From assembly GCF_000276665.1 (NCBI RefSeq), contig NW_004955446.1:15201433-15265432 (forward strand): a DNA stretch of 64,000 nucleotides. The letters run 5' to 3'. Position numbers and translations under genes: made by a program. This document shows positions 46,738 through 58,455 of this stretch, in pieces. Source of the DNA: Chinchilla lanigera (Eukaryota; Chordata; Mammalia; Rodentia; Chinchillidae). The notes beneath the pieces are model-generated. The model saw nothing but the letters and a program-made list of their open reading frames with translations. It made no database searches and had not been told where the DNA came from. Each line of letters begins with the position of its first letter. Positions within the stretch are counted from its first letter, which is position 1.

Positions 46738-48059
46738 TACAAACAATTTGCAGACAGAAACATTTGGGAAAATGTTGCTGTTATTTGCAAATTCTAGACT
46801 AGGTGAACACAGCTACACAAATACAAATGTGGCCTTCTCCAAAATCCTAGAACAAATTAAGTTCATGAGCAGTGGCACCACTGTCCTACTCACAGTAGAG
46901 TTCGAAGAACAAATATGCCTATACCCTCATTATAATAATCAATGTGTCAGCATAATGGTCTATGAGAGTCTAAGAGGAAAGTGTGACCACAATTGAAGAA
47001 AGACTTCTTAGCATTCGTTCAGGAAGTGTACATTGAGTCCTTATTATAAATAAGTCTTGATGAGATGTAAATCAACAAAAAGGAACCCATTAGAGGAGGC
47101 AACCTTTTCTCTACAGGAATTAAAATTTGGGTTGACGTGAAATAAGTCTAAGAAGATTGTATCTATAATCTGGTAGCCCAGATGCTACAATTTGGACTAT
47201 AGCTATTTGAGAGGATGGGAACCTCATAAGGTTTAAAGTATTTGATTTGGAGTTTGAGAAATGAGGGATTTTAAATAATAATGTGCTTTTCCATTTTCTT
47301 TTGAAGTATAGGAGACTGTCACAGATAAATGTGAATGGCAAGCTACACACTGTCCATTTTTCAAGCCTCTGTGACTTGCCAACATCAAGTTGAATGTACT
47401 CATTTATGTTACAGGCCTGCCCCTGACACCCTTGTATTTTAGATCCTTGTCTGCGATTGTTTTACAAATATGGAATCAATTTTGCTCTTGATATGTGTGT
47501 CCCACTCCCAATCATCTAGAATAATCTAGTCACCAATAGCAAGATTTTCTATCTCATCTCCTACCCCAATTTATGTTCAAGAATTTCCTAAATCTACAGT
47601 ACTATATCTGCAAACCATATATTTAAATATCTTGATCACACCTGATTTGAGAGTCAAATAAATTGAACTCATTTCTAATTTAATTGAATATATTCTAGAA
47701 AGAAAATTAAACTTTAAGAAATTTAAAAATTCTAAGAATTAATGAGTTTTAATTGATCACTTTTTGCTAATGACTTTATCTCCATAAGTCTTTTGGTATC
47801 AAGTAGTTAGGAAGACTGTCTATATTAGATTAAATTTCCTGGTACATTATATGACAATTTATCACTGGTATCTCTTTCTGACTTGTATCAAGGATGATCA
47901 AGGGGCATAGACTGCACCATATAGTCTATGATAACAGACCATTCTGGTCGGGAGGTGCATAATGTTGTTAGAATGACTATGGATCAATAGTAGAAAAACT
48001 CAGCAAGAAAGAGTCAGAAAGCAAACTCTGTTCTTGATACACAGCAGAGAAACTTTTTA
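46738..48059. other. Unique DNA
   Basis: No confident repeat. A small perfect inverted repeat, catagact/agtctatg, lies at 47907-47931 with a 9-base loop. Confidence 0.4.
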
Positions 48060-48346
48060 GAGAATAGCAAATTTCATGCAGACAAATCTGGTAGTATGAA
48101 TAGGCACAACGATAAGTAAACAAATCAATAGCATTTCTTTAGATAACAAACACACTGAGAGAGAAATTAAGGAAACCATACCTTTCACAATAGTATCCAA
48201 AAAATTAAAATATTTAGGAATCAATCTAACAAAAGAAGTAAAAGATCTATACAATGAGTACTACAGTACTCTGAAAAAAAGAGATTGAAGAAGATTTCAG
48301 AAAATGCAAAAATATTCCTTGCTCATGGATAGGAAGAACGAATATT

Positions 48347-48568
48347 GTGAAAATGGCCATACTTCCTAAACTGTTGCACAGATTCAATGCAATTCCAGTT
48401 AAAATACCATTAGAATACCTCACAGATCTAGAAAAAACATATCTAAAATTCATCTGGAACCAGAAGAGACCTAGAATAATAACAGCAATCCTGGGCAACA
48501 AAGGCAAGTTAGGTGGAATCACAATCTCTGACTTGAAGTTATACTACAAAGCTACTGTGATGAAGTGA
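48347..48568 (+). pseudogene. L1 ORF2p segment after the reverse transcriptase core
   Basis: 73 open codons reading [20 protein letters not shown], then [17 protein letters not shown] and [12 protein letters not shown], the conserved region between RT thumb and C-terminal domain of L1 ORF2p. It ends in a TGA where the family continues with 'TAWYWHK'. The frame resumes as QWNRLEDAAT about 48618 in another frame, so at least one frameshift is present. Confidence 0.85.
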
Positions 48569-49091
48569 GCATGGTAATGGCAAAAAAACAAAAACAGACA
48601 AATAAAACCAGGTCTGAAGATCAATGGAATAGACTGGAAGATGCAGCCACAACTACAAACACCCTCAGCCAATTTATCTTTGATGGTCAAAGATGTTCAC
48701 TGGAAAAAGACAGCCTCTTTAATAAATGGTGCTGGAAAAACTGGCTCACCACATGCCAATGACTGAAACTAGACCCATGTCTATCACCATGCACAAAACT
48801 CAAGTCAAAGTGGATAACAGATTTCAATATTAAAACAGAAACACTAAATCTTCTGGAAGAGAAAGGAGGTAAAAATCTTCAAGACATAGGGGTAGGCAGA
48901 AAGTTCATAAACAAAAACTGAACTGCATGGGAAATACTTCAAGGAATCAAAAACTGGAATCTCATCTTACTGAAAAGTTTTTGCACATCTAAAGAACTCA
49001 CCAGCACAGTAAAAAGAAAACCCACAAACTGCAAAAAAATTTTAGATGACTGTCCCTAGAACAGAGGACTTCTATCTAGAACATATAAAGA

Positions 49092-49193
49092 GGGGCTGGG
49101 GATTTAGCTCAGCGGCAAAAGCACCTGCCTGGCAAGCGCAAGGTCGTGAGTTCGGTTGCCAGTACCAGAGAAAAAAACAAAAAAAAAAAAAAT
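49092..49193 (+). mobile_element. ID-type SINE inserted in L1, with target-site duplication
   Basis: The core starts 'ggggctggggatttagctca' and has a B-box-like 'gtgagttcggttgcc', followed by an A-rich tail. A perfect 15-bp target duplication, tagaacatataaaga, flanks it at 49077-49091 and 49194-49208, proving retroposition into the older L1. It is the only plus-strand ID here and the best reference for the local ID subfamily. Pol III boxes look intact apart from one change in the B-box. Confidence 0.95.
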
Positions 49194-49990
49194 TAGAACA
49201 TATAAAGAATTAAAGAATATCAACCCCACCCAAATTCAAAGATCCAATACAAAAATGGGCATCTGAGATGAATCTCAGATAAAGAAATATAAATGTCAAA
49301 TAAATACATGAGAAAGTGTTCAGCATCATTAATCATTCGAGAAATGCAAATTAAAACAACCTTGATATCCCATCTCACCCCAGTAAGAATGGTCATCATT
49401 AAGAAATCAACCAACAACAAATGCTGGTGAGGCTGTAGAGAAAAATGAACTCTTCTCCACTGCTGATAAGAATGTAGACTAATGAAGTCACTGTGGAAAT
49501 CAATTTGGAGATTTCTCAGTAAATTAGGACTAGAGGTCCCACTCAACCCAGCTATTGCCCTTCTGGATATTTTCCCAGAAGAACTGAAAACATCATATCA
49601 CAGCGATATATGTGCACCGATGTTTATAGCAGCACAATTTGTAATAGCTAAATTGTGGAAGCGACCCAAATGCCCAGCAACTGAGGAATAGATAAAAAAA
49701 GTTGTGGTATTTTTACATAATGGAATATTACTCAGATGTAAAGAAAGATAATCTTAAGGCTTTTATAAATGGATACAACCAGAGACCATACTCATAAGTG
49801 AAATAAATCAGACCCGCATATGTAAACACCATATTGTCTCATTAGTGTAAGAACCTGAAAGAGTGAATAAATTCTAGGAGGTACAATAGACATTGTGAAA
49901 TGAAAGAAAACTGCTCAAAAAGAAAGAGCAACTGGGATGAGGGAAAAGAGAAAAGAAAGAAGGGGAAAATATGTATATATGTATACACAG

Positions 49991-51639
49991 GATAGCTAAC
50001 ATAGTAGTACTACTGACTTTTATTGCTCTATTGAAAGGAACAGTTAGTGTTTAAATGTTTTATCAGTCTTACATGTCTATATTTGTTTATCTGAGTATCC
50101 AATTTGAAGATATCAATATGTAAAACAACAGCCACTGTTAATATCCTATCACCTAGTCTGAAATTCTGTATTGCTTGTAGTTTTTCTGTCATTTTCTAAA
50201 TGTGTGCATTTTGTTAATATGTTTTTGCATTTTTATCTTTAAAATTTTTTAAAAAAATGTAGCTAAATGTAGATTTACAGGCTCAGCAACAAGGGGAGAG
50301 AAAGCAAACAACAGTGACCAATGGCCAAAGGAGTTGGAGCATGTCACTATAAGCCAAGAGGGTGTTGTGGACCTGTGGCAGCCAAGCGGAATGGTGGGAA
50401 TAGCAATTAAAAGAAAAATGCAAGGCATGAGTTTCACACTGATCATCTTTTGCAAACCATGTGGGATATTCAAAGACCATACTGATTACAAGTGTTTGAG
50501 TCATAGCAAACACAATTCAGTGTTTCACAAATGATAGTGTTAGGTGTAATGAGGCTATGTAAGCAAAAGAGATCACTGGATCAAAGCATTATTTCTTATG
50601 TGCTTCCTTCAGTCTAAACAGAAAGCTACCACAATATTCACTCACATTCCTCTTCTGGACTTAGGTCAGGCTAATGAATTAAAACGTTTTGGAGCTCATA
50701 CACTTTCATCTGGGTTGCACAGTTGATCCTCCAGTGACCTGAGTAAGGGTGCAAAGATTCTACCACTGCCTATCAAAAAGTATGAATAGCAATGCATACA
50801 TTGACTATTAGACCAACAGGGTTTTGTTATTACTCACTGATGTCTATCCTGAGATTTGGACAGTGTCAAGAGACAAAAGGGTCTGCTATCCGACACTAAT
50901 TGACAGTTCCCCATTTGTAAGTGATGAATTTAATCTTTAGAAAGTGGATTTTTAGTCTTGTACGAGAAGAGAAACAACAATTTAAATATTATTAATTTTT
51001 TCTTGCAGAATACAACTGTTTATCTGATTCCTCCCCCATATCCTAGGAATGGGATTTACTAGAGGAGAAGGTACAAAGATTTGGAGACAACCTGAGAATA
51101 AACCCTTTGAGGGAACAAGAGAAGACAAACAGAGAAGGCCTGAGACATACTGCTCTGTTCACCCCCTGATTCACACACAGTCCCTGAAAGTACAGAAACA
51201 CTGAATCTGTCACCCTATGTCTCCAGTTTTTAAGATTTTACCAGTTGTATGTAGTTCTCTTTTGATAGAATGTAATCTTTTATCAGAAAAAAATACTTAC
51301 AGAAAAACCTTTAAATTTAACATAAAACCTAATTCTTTTGCTCCTATTGAAGCTTGGAAGACTGGATCCTTATTAGAGTGCATTTCTACAAAGAGATAAA
51401 CATTTTTAAAAATAAGCATGAATGGAATCCAGGACAAAATGCATCCATTTGTGCAGGAAAATAGCTTTTACTGAAGAAAATGGCACAAATTCATCATATG
51501 GAGAAAAATGTCATTTCAAAGCCTATTTCCAAGATCAAAATGTAGAACTTTTAATACGATATATTAGCTTTTCAGCTGCTCTAAATCTATAACTTTTTAA
51601 AGCCACGGGAATTTTTCAGTCTTTTTAAAAGCATCAGCA
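49991..51639. other. Unique DNA
   Basis: No confident repeat. 50280-50540 is less AT-rich and carries small open frames on both strands without family resemblance. Confidence 0.4.
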
Positions 51640-52295
51640 ATTAATTATCCTTATTAATAAAGGAATTGTCAAAACTAGCTTAAAATTGTCTCTGCAGAAA
51701 GCTCACACAAAGAGGAGCTTTGAAAGTTATTGCATACCATGGACATTATCTTGAGCAGTAGTTTTATCAAAGTATTTTAATTAATGTTTGCCTATAACTA
51801 AGTATTAAATGTAAGTTACAAACTTTATGAAACAAGTGCTTGTCAGGAGCACTAGTTTTGGTCTCACGTTAAATGCAATTCAACATGCCGTGACATACAG
51901 CTAATAAAAGGGCATCTGTCACAAGGGACTCAGTACCAAAATCAACAATTAGCATAGCGAACAAGGTTTACATTGTGCCGAAGCATGTTGCCTTGTAATG
52001 AACAATAGGATGAACACTCCCTTATGGCCTCTACTAAGTACTAGACATGTGGCCTTAGAAAAAGAAATCCCCTCTCATACCGCTTTTTCCCAGTGGTGCT
52101 TTGTTAGTTCACAGCAAGGGTTTGACTTTGTGCCCTGGTCTCTCTCTGAGAGGAAGTCCAGCTCAATTCAATTTGCATCTCTCTGCCTTTTAGTAATGAA
52201 ACAGCATCCATCTGAGCAGGCCCCAGGATAATGCAGAGCAGATGGGCAGAGTTTTGTCTAATTAGATTCTAGGCGGCCTGTCTGGTGTCGTGAAT
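51640..52295. promoter_or_regulatory. Candidate conserved non-coding enhancer block E
   Basis: Repeat-free block with TAAT cores ('gcaattaattatcc' 51635, 'acaattagcatag' 51944, 'tgtctaattagattc' 52255), SOX-like 'gaacaatagg' (52000), HMG/TCF-like 'ctttgttag' (52100), octamer-like 'atttgcatctc' (52171) and a few CpGs near 51955-52085. A 77-codon open frame at 51998-52231 has no recognisable family. Conservation inferred only. Confidence 0.5.
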
Positions 52296-52524
52296 GTGTG
52301 TGTGTGCTTATTTCACACTTATTTCAGTAACGAAGAGCTTAGTAGGGACAAGATAGAAATGAACATAGGCAGATAGCCTTACTAAAATGATAAATAATAT
52401 AAGTGAGTAATCTTAATTCAGTTGCCGTTCATTATCACCAACTTGATGGGTGGAAATAGAACTTTTGCTTTCAAATGTAATAGAAAGTTCATCACATGAA
52501 ATGATTTACCCTATTTCTTCTGGT

Positions 52525-52610
52525 CCTCCCTTCTTTCCTTCCTCACTCCCTCCTTCACTTCCATCCTTCTTCCTTTCTTCCTTCTTTCTCTACCTTTCTT
52601 TTATTTTGTG
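52525..52610. repeat. Polypyrimidine tract
   Basis: Degenerate (CCTT)n/(CTTC)n run. It creates the serine/proline/leucine-rich end of a spurious frame at 52450-52653. Confidence 0.9.
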
Positions 52611-54029
52611 CCTAAAATTATTTAAGATGATATTCTATAAGTTATATAGTTAATTTTAAATGTCAATTAGTCTATTTCAAATATGTAATATTAAAAAGCC
52701 AACATATTCTTTCCGTCTATGTATATTGCACATATATTATCTATATCTATACATGTGGTTATAGGTGAATGTATCTATAGATAGATAGATACTGTCAGAG
52801 ACTTATATTTCAGAAATTTACCAGAGTGATATTCCTCATTTCTAGCCTCATGTACAGTGGTCTCTGTTGAGTATACCTCTTCACTATTGTCTAAGTTAGA
52901 AAATAGCCAAAGGTCAAACATTCAGATTGGGCAGGTTCAGTGATTAGTTTCAAAAACAGAATTTTCAGACTCCCACTCTTGATTTGGTCTCAGCAACATA
53001 TAGTTTCTTTATTTTTCCCAAATTCTTTCTAAACATACATACAAGCAAAGTCAAGGGACCTAGACTGATAGGCAAAGCAAGTGCTGAGATACAAGGGATA
53101 GGAAGAAAAATTTTTTATGTCAGAGGTCTTAGTTGTACTCTCCTCCCGTTATCTCCCGGGAAGTCAGTGTTCTCTCAGGAAACCATTGACTGAGGTCTTC
53201 TCCTTCCACTGTCTCAGAACATGAGAAATTTAAATCAATATCTTGAAAGTAGGAATTTACAGACTTTATCTTTGTTCTAAGTAATAAAAGTCAACACCTA
53301 GAATAACTCCATGCTTGATTTTAAGGAATTTACAAGCGACACTTCTGGATGAAATATCATCACCACAAGAGTGCACTACTCGATGTGCTCATACGGAAGT
53401 GACACGTCATAATAAGAAATGCCATGTTGAAAAAGCCAAATGTTTAATTTGGATTCTAATTGTTGGATCACAAGAGAACTATTCCTTGAATAGCTAGGCT
53501 CTGTAATGCAAGTGTTATCCTTCTGAGTAGCTTTATTTCTGAATATCATGAGATCCACTGAGTGGACAATATTAACTAGAGACTGATTTTCAAATACAGA
53601 GTTCTCTTTCTTTCCCTGTGGGCTATTTCAACAGTCAACAGTAAATAACCAACTCAGTGCTAAGAGTAGCAAATCCACAGTATGGAGCTATTGTATGCTA
53701 GCAATTTAAATACTCTGTATCTAAATCAAGAGAAGAAAGGCTCTAAAACAATCAAAGTGCATTTGCAACCCTGGTAAGAACAAAATGACTCCTATTCCCA
53801 CCAGACATACAAGAAAGAGTCCAGGCTAACCACCTTTCCCCATCAAGTTGAAGAGGAAGAGTAGCCGCATCTTGGAAGTAGGTTTTCCCCGAGAATAGAA
53901 GTCTGATATTGCCAACACACATTTTAACATACATCAGCACAAATTTGTTTCCCAACCTTCCTCCCTCTGAGTAACCCTTGCATTAGTCTTCCATATCTTA
54001 GTAAATAACATGTCAATTTTATGTCCCAC
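52611..54029. other. Unique DNA
   Basis: A short (GATA)n at 52778-52792. No confident transposon or exon. Confidence 0.4.
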
Positions 54030-54400
54030 AAACCAGAAACCTTGTAGTCTTTCTTGGTATCTTCCACTCTTTCTCACTTTCTCCCTCTTTTCAACCACTT
54101 AATTCTATTCACTCAACCTTCGAAACAGCTCCTGTATGTTTCCTTTCTGTGCTCAGTGAATTCCAGAGGAGATTCTCAGTGCCTCTACTCTGGAGAATGG
54201 CAGAATCCTAGACAGCCACTTCTCTCCTTCATACTCAAACGCACTCACAAAATTAATCTTTGTAGAATGTAAGTACAATGCTGTTATTAAAACCATTATT
54301 TCCCCATTGCCTGTGGAATAAAATATGAAGTCCATTTGATCACCATTGTCTTCTGTCATTCTCTCCCTCTCAGCAGGTCCTTAGTACTGGTATCATTGGA
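54030..54400 (+). repeat. Probable L2 fossil
   Basis: 'aatctttgtagaatgtaagt' (54256), 'cattatttccccattgcctg' (54294) and 'ggaataaaatatgaagtcca' (54315) follow the L2 order 'gatctttttaaaatgcaaat' to 'cccattgc..agaataaaatccaaact'. The left part is pyrimidine-rich as in L2, but less certain. Confidence 0.5.
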
Positions 54401-54884
54401 TCCAGCTGTAGAGAACTTCCCATCATGATTCAAAATGATATGTTTTCTTAGTTTCCCATGTTGACAAATATTGACTGTTTTTGGACATTTTAAATCATTT
54501 TGGGGTCTTCTGGCCTAGTGAGTTCTCATGAATTTTTAACACACATTTCAAATATATCCTTTCCTGTGACACTCTGTAGCTTCTTCTCTGGCAATTTTGT
54601 TGCTAAAGATTTGTGCTGACATTTTGTGTTGCAACAGATAATCCCCTACAGACTCCGAGAACCTGAAAAGTGGGGACTATACTATTTTCTTCACTGCTTT
54701 CTCAATGGCTGGTTAGCTGCACAAAATAAAATAGAAAATCTGCAAGTATTTGGTGAAGGCTTGATTTTGGTATCTCTGTTCTAAACTTCCCTCTCTGTGT
54801 TAATATTGCACCATTTTATTAGGCTACCAGGTAGCAAACCTTGAAGTGGTCCAGTAAGAAAGTATTTTCTGTTTGCCCTATGTG
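54401..54884. other. Unique spacer
   Basis: May include more L2; nothing definite. Confidence 0.35.
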
Positions 54885-55425
54885 ATGATAAGGGTGACTG
54901 TTAACTTGACTAGCTTGAGAGGCCTAGGAGATTAGTAAGTCAAAATTCTGAGTATGTCTGTGGCCAGAGATTATTTGCTTGTGATTCAGCAGACTTATAG
55001 GAAAGAACTGCCCTGATATGGGTGGGAACATCCTATAAGCCTGCAGCCTACATGGGGTGAAAAGGAAAAAGGAATTAGTTGGCCTGCTTTCTCTTTTACT
55101 GAATGTGTCTTTTGCTATTAGCACATGTGGACGTTATTAACACATGTGGACATCAGATTACAGTTTCTTTAGCCTTTAAATACCAACTCATACCCATACC
55201 GGGGGCTCGCCTGTGAGCTTCCAGGCCTTTGACCTTGGATTAATGCTGCAGCATTTGCTCATCTTGTTCTGTGGTTTCCAGCTTCTTGGACTGAGAAACT
55301 ATGGATCTTGTGGGTCTTTATCATGGGAACAGCTGTGGTGGACTATCCTGTCTCTGATAGTTTATAAAAATCCTCTTGTGTGTACATGTATACTTGTAAT
55401 ACATTCCTATATATATTTACAACTC
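54885..55425 (+). mobile_element. Ancient LTR-like mammalian repeat
   Basis: Order of words: 'gggtgactgttaacttgact' (54892), 'ccctgatatgggtgggaaca' (55011), 'tttgaccttggattaatgct' (55228), 'ttccagcttcttggactgag' (55276) and a 'acttgtaatacattcctata' end with a TATA-rich run (55394). It matches a common mammalian repeat beginning 'ggttaattttatgtgtcaac', but I cannot name the family reliably. No coding content. Confidence 0.55.
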
Positions 55426-55597
55426 ACTAGTATTAAGATTGGATCTCACTGATCTTGTGCATGCTGAAACAGTATCTGAAATTTTTTATTTTTTCTTGAT
55501 ACATTAAATGTATGCAAATTTAAATTTCTTCATGTTGTTTTCATCCTAAAATATTTGCAGTGTATTGACTAAAAATATTTTCTTTATGCCTAGTTGT
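55426..55597. other. Unique spacer
   Basis: Nothing recognised. Confidence 0.4.
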
Positions 55598-55920
55598 TAT
55601 TTCCTCCAATTCCTTCTCTCTCTCCTTTCCCTTTCCCTTCTCCTCCTTTCCCTCCTCCTTCCCCTCTGCTGTTGCTGCTCCCCCTCCTCCTCTTCCTTCT
55701 TCTTCTTCTTCCTTGGCGTTTCCAGAAATTGAACCCAAGGCCTTCACGTTCAGCCCCACATCCCTCACCTTGCTTTATTTTTGAAGAGAGTCTCACTAAG
55801 TTGTGCATGCTCACTAAGTTGCTATGTTGCTCAGGCTGGGCTCTAACATGCAGTCCTCCCTCCTCAGTGTCCCAGAGAGCTGGGGTAATTACTGGAATGC
55901 ACCACCACTACTAGGGTATT
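55598..55920 (-). mobile_element. B4-type composite SINE (ID fused to B1) with polypyrimidine tail
   Basis: On plus: a long pyrimidine tract (55600-55715, the SINE's purine-rich tail on minus), an ID-like piece ('gaaattgaacccaaggcctt' 55725 to 'ccccacatccctcacc' 55754), then a B1/Alu-like piece ('gagagtctcactaagttgtg' 55786, 'ttgctcaggctgggctctaa' 55826, 'aattactggaatgcaccacc' 55887). Joined in this order on minus it reads B1-like then ID-like then tail, the architecture of B4. A direct repeat 'tgctcactaagttg' lies around 55790-55820. Confidence 0.75.
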
Positions 55921-56268
55921 AGCCTCTTTTTCAACTTTTCATGGGTAAAATTTCTGACTCTTCCAGCCCTTTTTTCTCACATTTTCTTCAAATCATAAGA
56001 TGAAATAATTGAGAATTTAATTTCAAATTGTTCTATGCATTTTACTATAAATAAGAATACATTCATCACTAATTAAATTCTGACAGTTGTAATACACAGA
56101 CAGAAAATGTGTGAGATTGAGGTATGGCTGCTGGAGGAAAGGGGTGGGCTTTCGTCAGTTATTCTTGGATGTCCTATGTATATCCGCTCTAAATTTTATC
56201 ACAGATTGTTAATGCACTTTCTTCTATTGTGATGGGAAACACCCTAATACATGGCTTGAAATACTCTT
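55921..56268. other. Unique spacer
   Basis: Nothing recognised. Contains the left copy of the ID target duplication at 56255-56268. Confidence 0.4.
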
Positions 56269-56350
56269 TTTTTTTTAGGTACCGGGAATCAAACTCATTA
56301 CCTTGTACTTGCCAGGCAGGTGATGTGCCACTTAGCTAAATCCCCAGCCC
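56269..56350 (-). mobile_element. ID-type SINE with perfect target-site duplication
   Basis: T run, then 'ggtaccgggaatcaaactca' to 'gctaaatccccagcccc'. Flanked by perfect 14-bp duplications, cttgaaatactctt, at 56255-56268 and 56351-56364. A young, complete minus-strand insertion. Confidence 0.95.
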
Positions 56351-56364
56351 CTTGAAATACTCTT

Positions 56365-56714
56365 GACCATACATATTTTCCATTACTTCCACACTTATTA
56401 CAGGCTGTCTTTCTTTTATAAATTTAACAAAACTCCTAACTGTAATTAAAATAAATTTTTCACTGATGGATTAGTCACTTTGTTTTTCTGTGAGAGGATA
56501 AAATAGTTTCAATTTTTCACAAAATATTAAGAATAATAATTGATCTCTAATAATATTTCTAAAGAATATAAAATTGCTTGCATTTTAAGGATACTGATCT
56601 CATTTTCCTTGAAACATGTGGTAGAGATAAGAAAATATTTTCTTCTGGTCAAGAAGGGAATTTTATTTATTTATTTATTATTTTTTATTTTAAAGAGAAT
56701 AAAATATTTAAAAA
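56365..56714. other. AT-rich spacer
   Basis: A (TTTA)n-like run at 56662-56690. Nothing else recognised. Confidence 0.4.
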
Positions 56715-57035
56715 ATTAAAAACATTATAGAGGAGTGGATAAAAAGATGTGGCATTTTTATGCAGTGGAGTATTACTCAGCTATAAAGAATGATGAACTC
56801 AAGGCTTTTACAGGTAAATGGATGCAACTAGAGATCATACACATAAGTGAAATACATCAGACCCACATGTGTAAGCATCGTATTGTCTCCCTAGCACAAA
56901 AAACTGAAAAAGTATGTAAAATACAAAAGGTATGATAGATATTGTGAAAGGGAAAGAAATTGCTAGAAAGGAAAGAACAACTGGGATGGACAATAAGAGG
57001 AAAAAAAGAAAGAAGGAAGGGAAGAGGGGAATTCT
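56715..57035 (+). mobile_element. Short LINE-1 3' end
   Basis: Starts 'agaggagtggataaaaagat' and passes the 'cagtggagtattactcagct' motif (56764), 'aggtaaatggatgcaactag' (56811) and 'gtgaaatacatcagacccac' (56848), then the purine-rich 3'UTR. It corresponds to the last 320 bp of the 48.1 kb copy. Strongly 5'-truncated. Confidence 0.85.
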
Positions 57036-57329
57036 TGATGCAAGTAACTGCTCTCTCACTCATTCCCATAGCATCTACTCCACAACCCTCACTCTGCAGC
57101 AAGTCAGCCAGGAGAGAGGATTTTTTTCACCTTTCAGGGCAACTGTTGTGTACTGCGGGAAGCAAGCTGCTTTTCCTTGGTTTCCCTTCTTTCAATATTG
57201 AAAATAGTGCTATTGCTAAATTGATTCCTTGATATAAAAAAAACCCACAAAGCCTACCTTTTGAGGCAATCTTTCCTTTATCCAATACTGTAGTTTTACA
57301 AATGCTATGTGACATACATAGAAAGATGA
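57036..57329. other. Unique spacer
   Basis: Nothing recognised. Confidence 0.4.
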
Positions 57330-57380
57330 TAGGTAGGTAGATAGATGGATAGATAGATGTAACATATATATATATATATA
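57330..57380. repeat. (GATA)n/(GGTA)n followed by (TA)n
   Basis: Degenerate GATA-type units at 57330-57356 and a TA run at 57364-57380. Confidence 0.9.
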
Positions 57381-57543
57381 GTGTCTTGTGATACAACATG
57401 CAAGATTACAATCAAGAAGGTTACTCATTTCCTTATTCCAAATATATATGGTTCCCTTTTACTTAGCTTTCCCAAACTTCTTTCATAATATCAGTCCACT
57501 TTACCTAGAGTACCTTCCTGCTTCCTTTAATTTAGGACAATGC
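57381..57543. other. Unique spacer
   Basis: Nothing recognised. Confidence 0.4.
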
Positions 57544-57643
57544 TTTATTTATTTATTTATTTATTTATTGGTACCAGGAATCGAACTCATGACCCCAGGC
57601 TTGCCAGGCAAGCGTTTATGCTGTTGAGCTATATCTCTGGCCC
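57544..57643 (-). mobile_element. ID-type SINE with (TAAA)n tail
   Basis: A (TTTA)n run at 57544-57569 on plus is the tail of a minus-strand ID ('ggtaccaggaatcgaactca' to 'ttgagctatatctctggccc'). A small insertion relative to the other copies ('gcgtttatgctg') lies in the middle. Confidence 0.9.
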
Positions 57644-57649
57644 GATGCA

Positions 57650-58455
57650 TAATTTATATGCCACAAAATTTGCCTGTAACTGGTACAATTATTTCTTTTA
57701 TTCACAACCTTGTGCAATCATCACTGCTGTATTATTTCAGAATGTATTTTTATCAGCATAAGAAGAAACCTCATGTCCAGGAGCAGCCATTCCTCACCTT
57801 CTCTTCCCTTCAGTGTCCGGCAAACGCAAATCTATTTTCAATCTCAGTGGCTCTACCAATTGGAGACTTTTTACCTATTGTAAATGATACGGCATAATAA
57901 TAATTTGTGTCTGGGTTCTCTCATTTAGTGTAATGGTTTTAACTTTGATCCACAGTGTAGCATGTGGGAGAATATACTTCACGTTATTTATTCGTTCATC
58001 ACTTTTTGGACATTTGGTCTTTTTCCCAACTTTTGGGTACTATGGATAGTGCTAATATAAATGATTGTCTGAAGGTTTTGAATGGGTAAATACTTTCAGA
58101 TGCCTTGGGTATTTATCGAGGAGTGGAAAGCTGGGATATGCACTAAATTTCTTTTCAATTTCAAAAAAATATTGACAAGACATTTTCTAAACAGTGTACA
58201 CCACTTTCCATTCCATCAGAAATTTCTTCACCCCCTAACCAGCACTTCTTTATTGTCTGTATTTTTCTTGTAGCCAACATGGAGTGATTTATAATTGAAA
58301 TTTTGATTTGCATTTTCCTAACAGCTAAGGTGTTGAGTATTGCTTCATGTGTTTGTTGGCCATTTGTATATCTTTTAACAACGCCACCCCTTGTTATGAT
58401 TTGTAAATATTTTCTCCTCTCTGTGGATTGTCTTTCAACTTTTTTGAGATCATCA
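57650..58455 (-). mobile_element. Ancient L1M 3'UTR and ORF2 end
   Basis: Antisense landmarks: 'cacaaccttgtgcaatcatc' (57703), 'aagaaacctcatgtccagga' (57763), 'tctgggttctctcatttagt' (57911), 'tttggacatttggtcttttt' (58005), 'cattttcctaacagctaagg' (58312) and 'tttgtaaatattttctcctc' (58401). Order matches L1M tails. It lies directly beside the ID SINE at 57570, which may have inserted at or near its end. Confidence 0.85.

Larger units (their letters stand above)
48060..49990 (+). mobile_element. 5'-truncated LINE-1 (ORF2 C-terminal third plus 3'UTR)
   Basis: Begins in the reverse-transcriptase palm/thumb part of ORF2 ('SISLDNKHTEREIKE' near 48130, 'KYLGINLTKEVKDLY' near 48210), runs through the C-terminal domain and ends in a purine-rich 3'UTR near 49985. 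It is less diverged than the other L1s here and its frames are longer. It is interrupted at 49092 by an ID SINE. Confidence 0.9.

Noticed and set aside
49092..49193. Possible tRNA gene
   Set aside because: tRNA-derived ID SINE with an A-tail and target duplication; no cloverleaf or anticodon arm of a real tRNA.
55541..55914. Glu/Gly-rich and Pro/Leu-rich frames
   Set aside because: Polypyrimidine SINE tail and the SINE body; not protein-coding.
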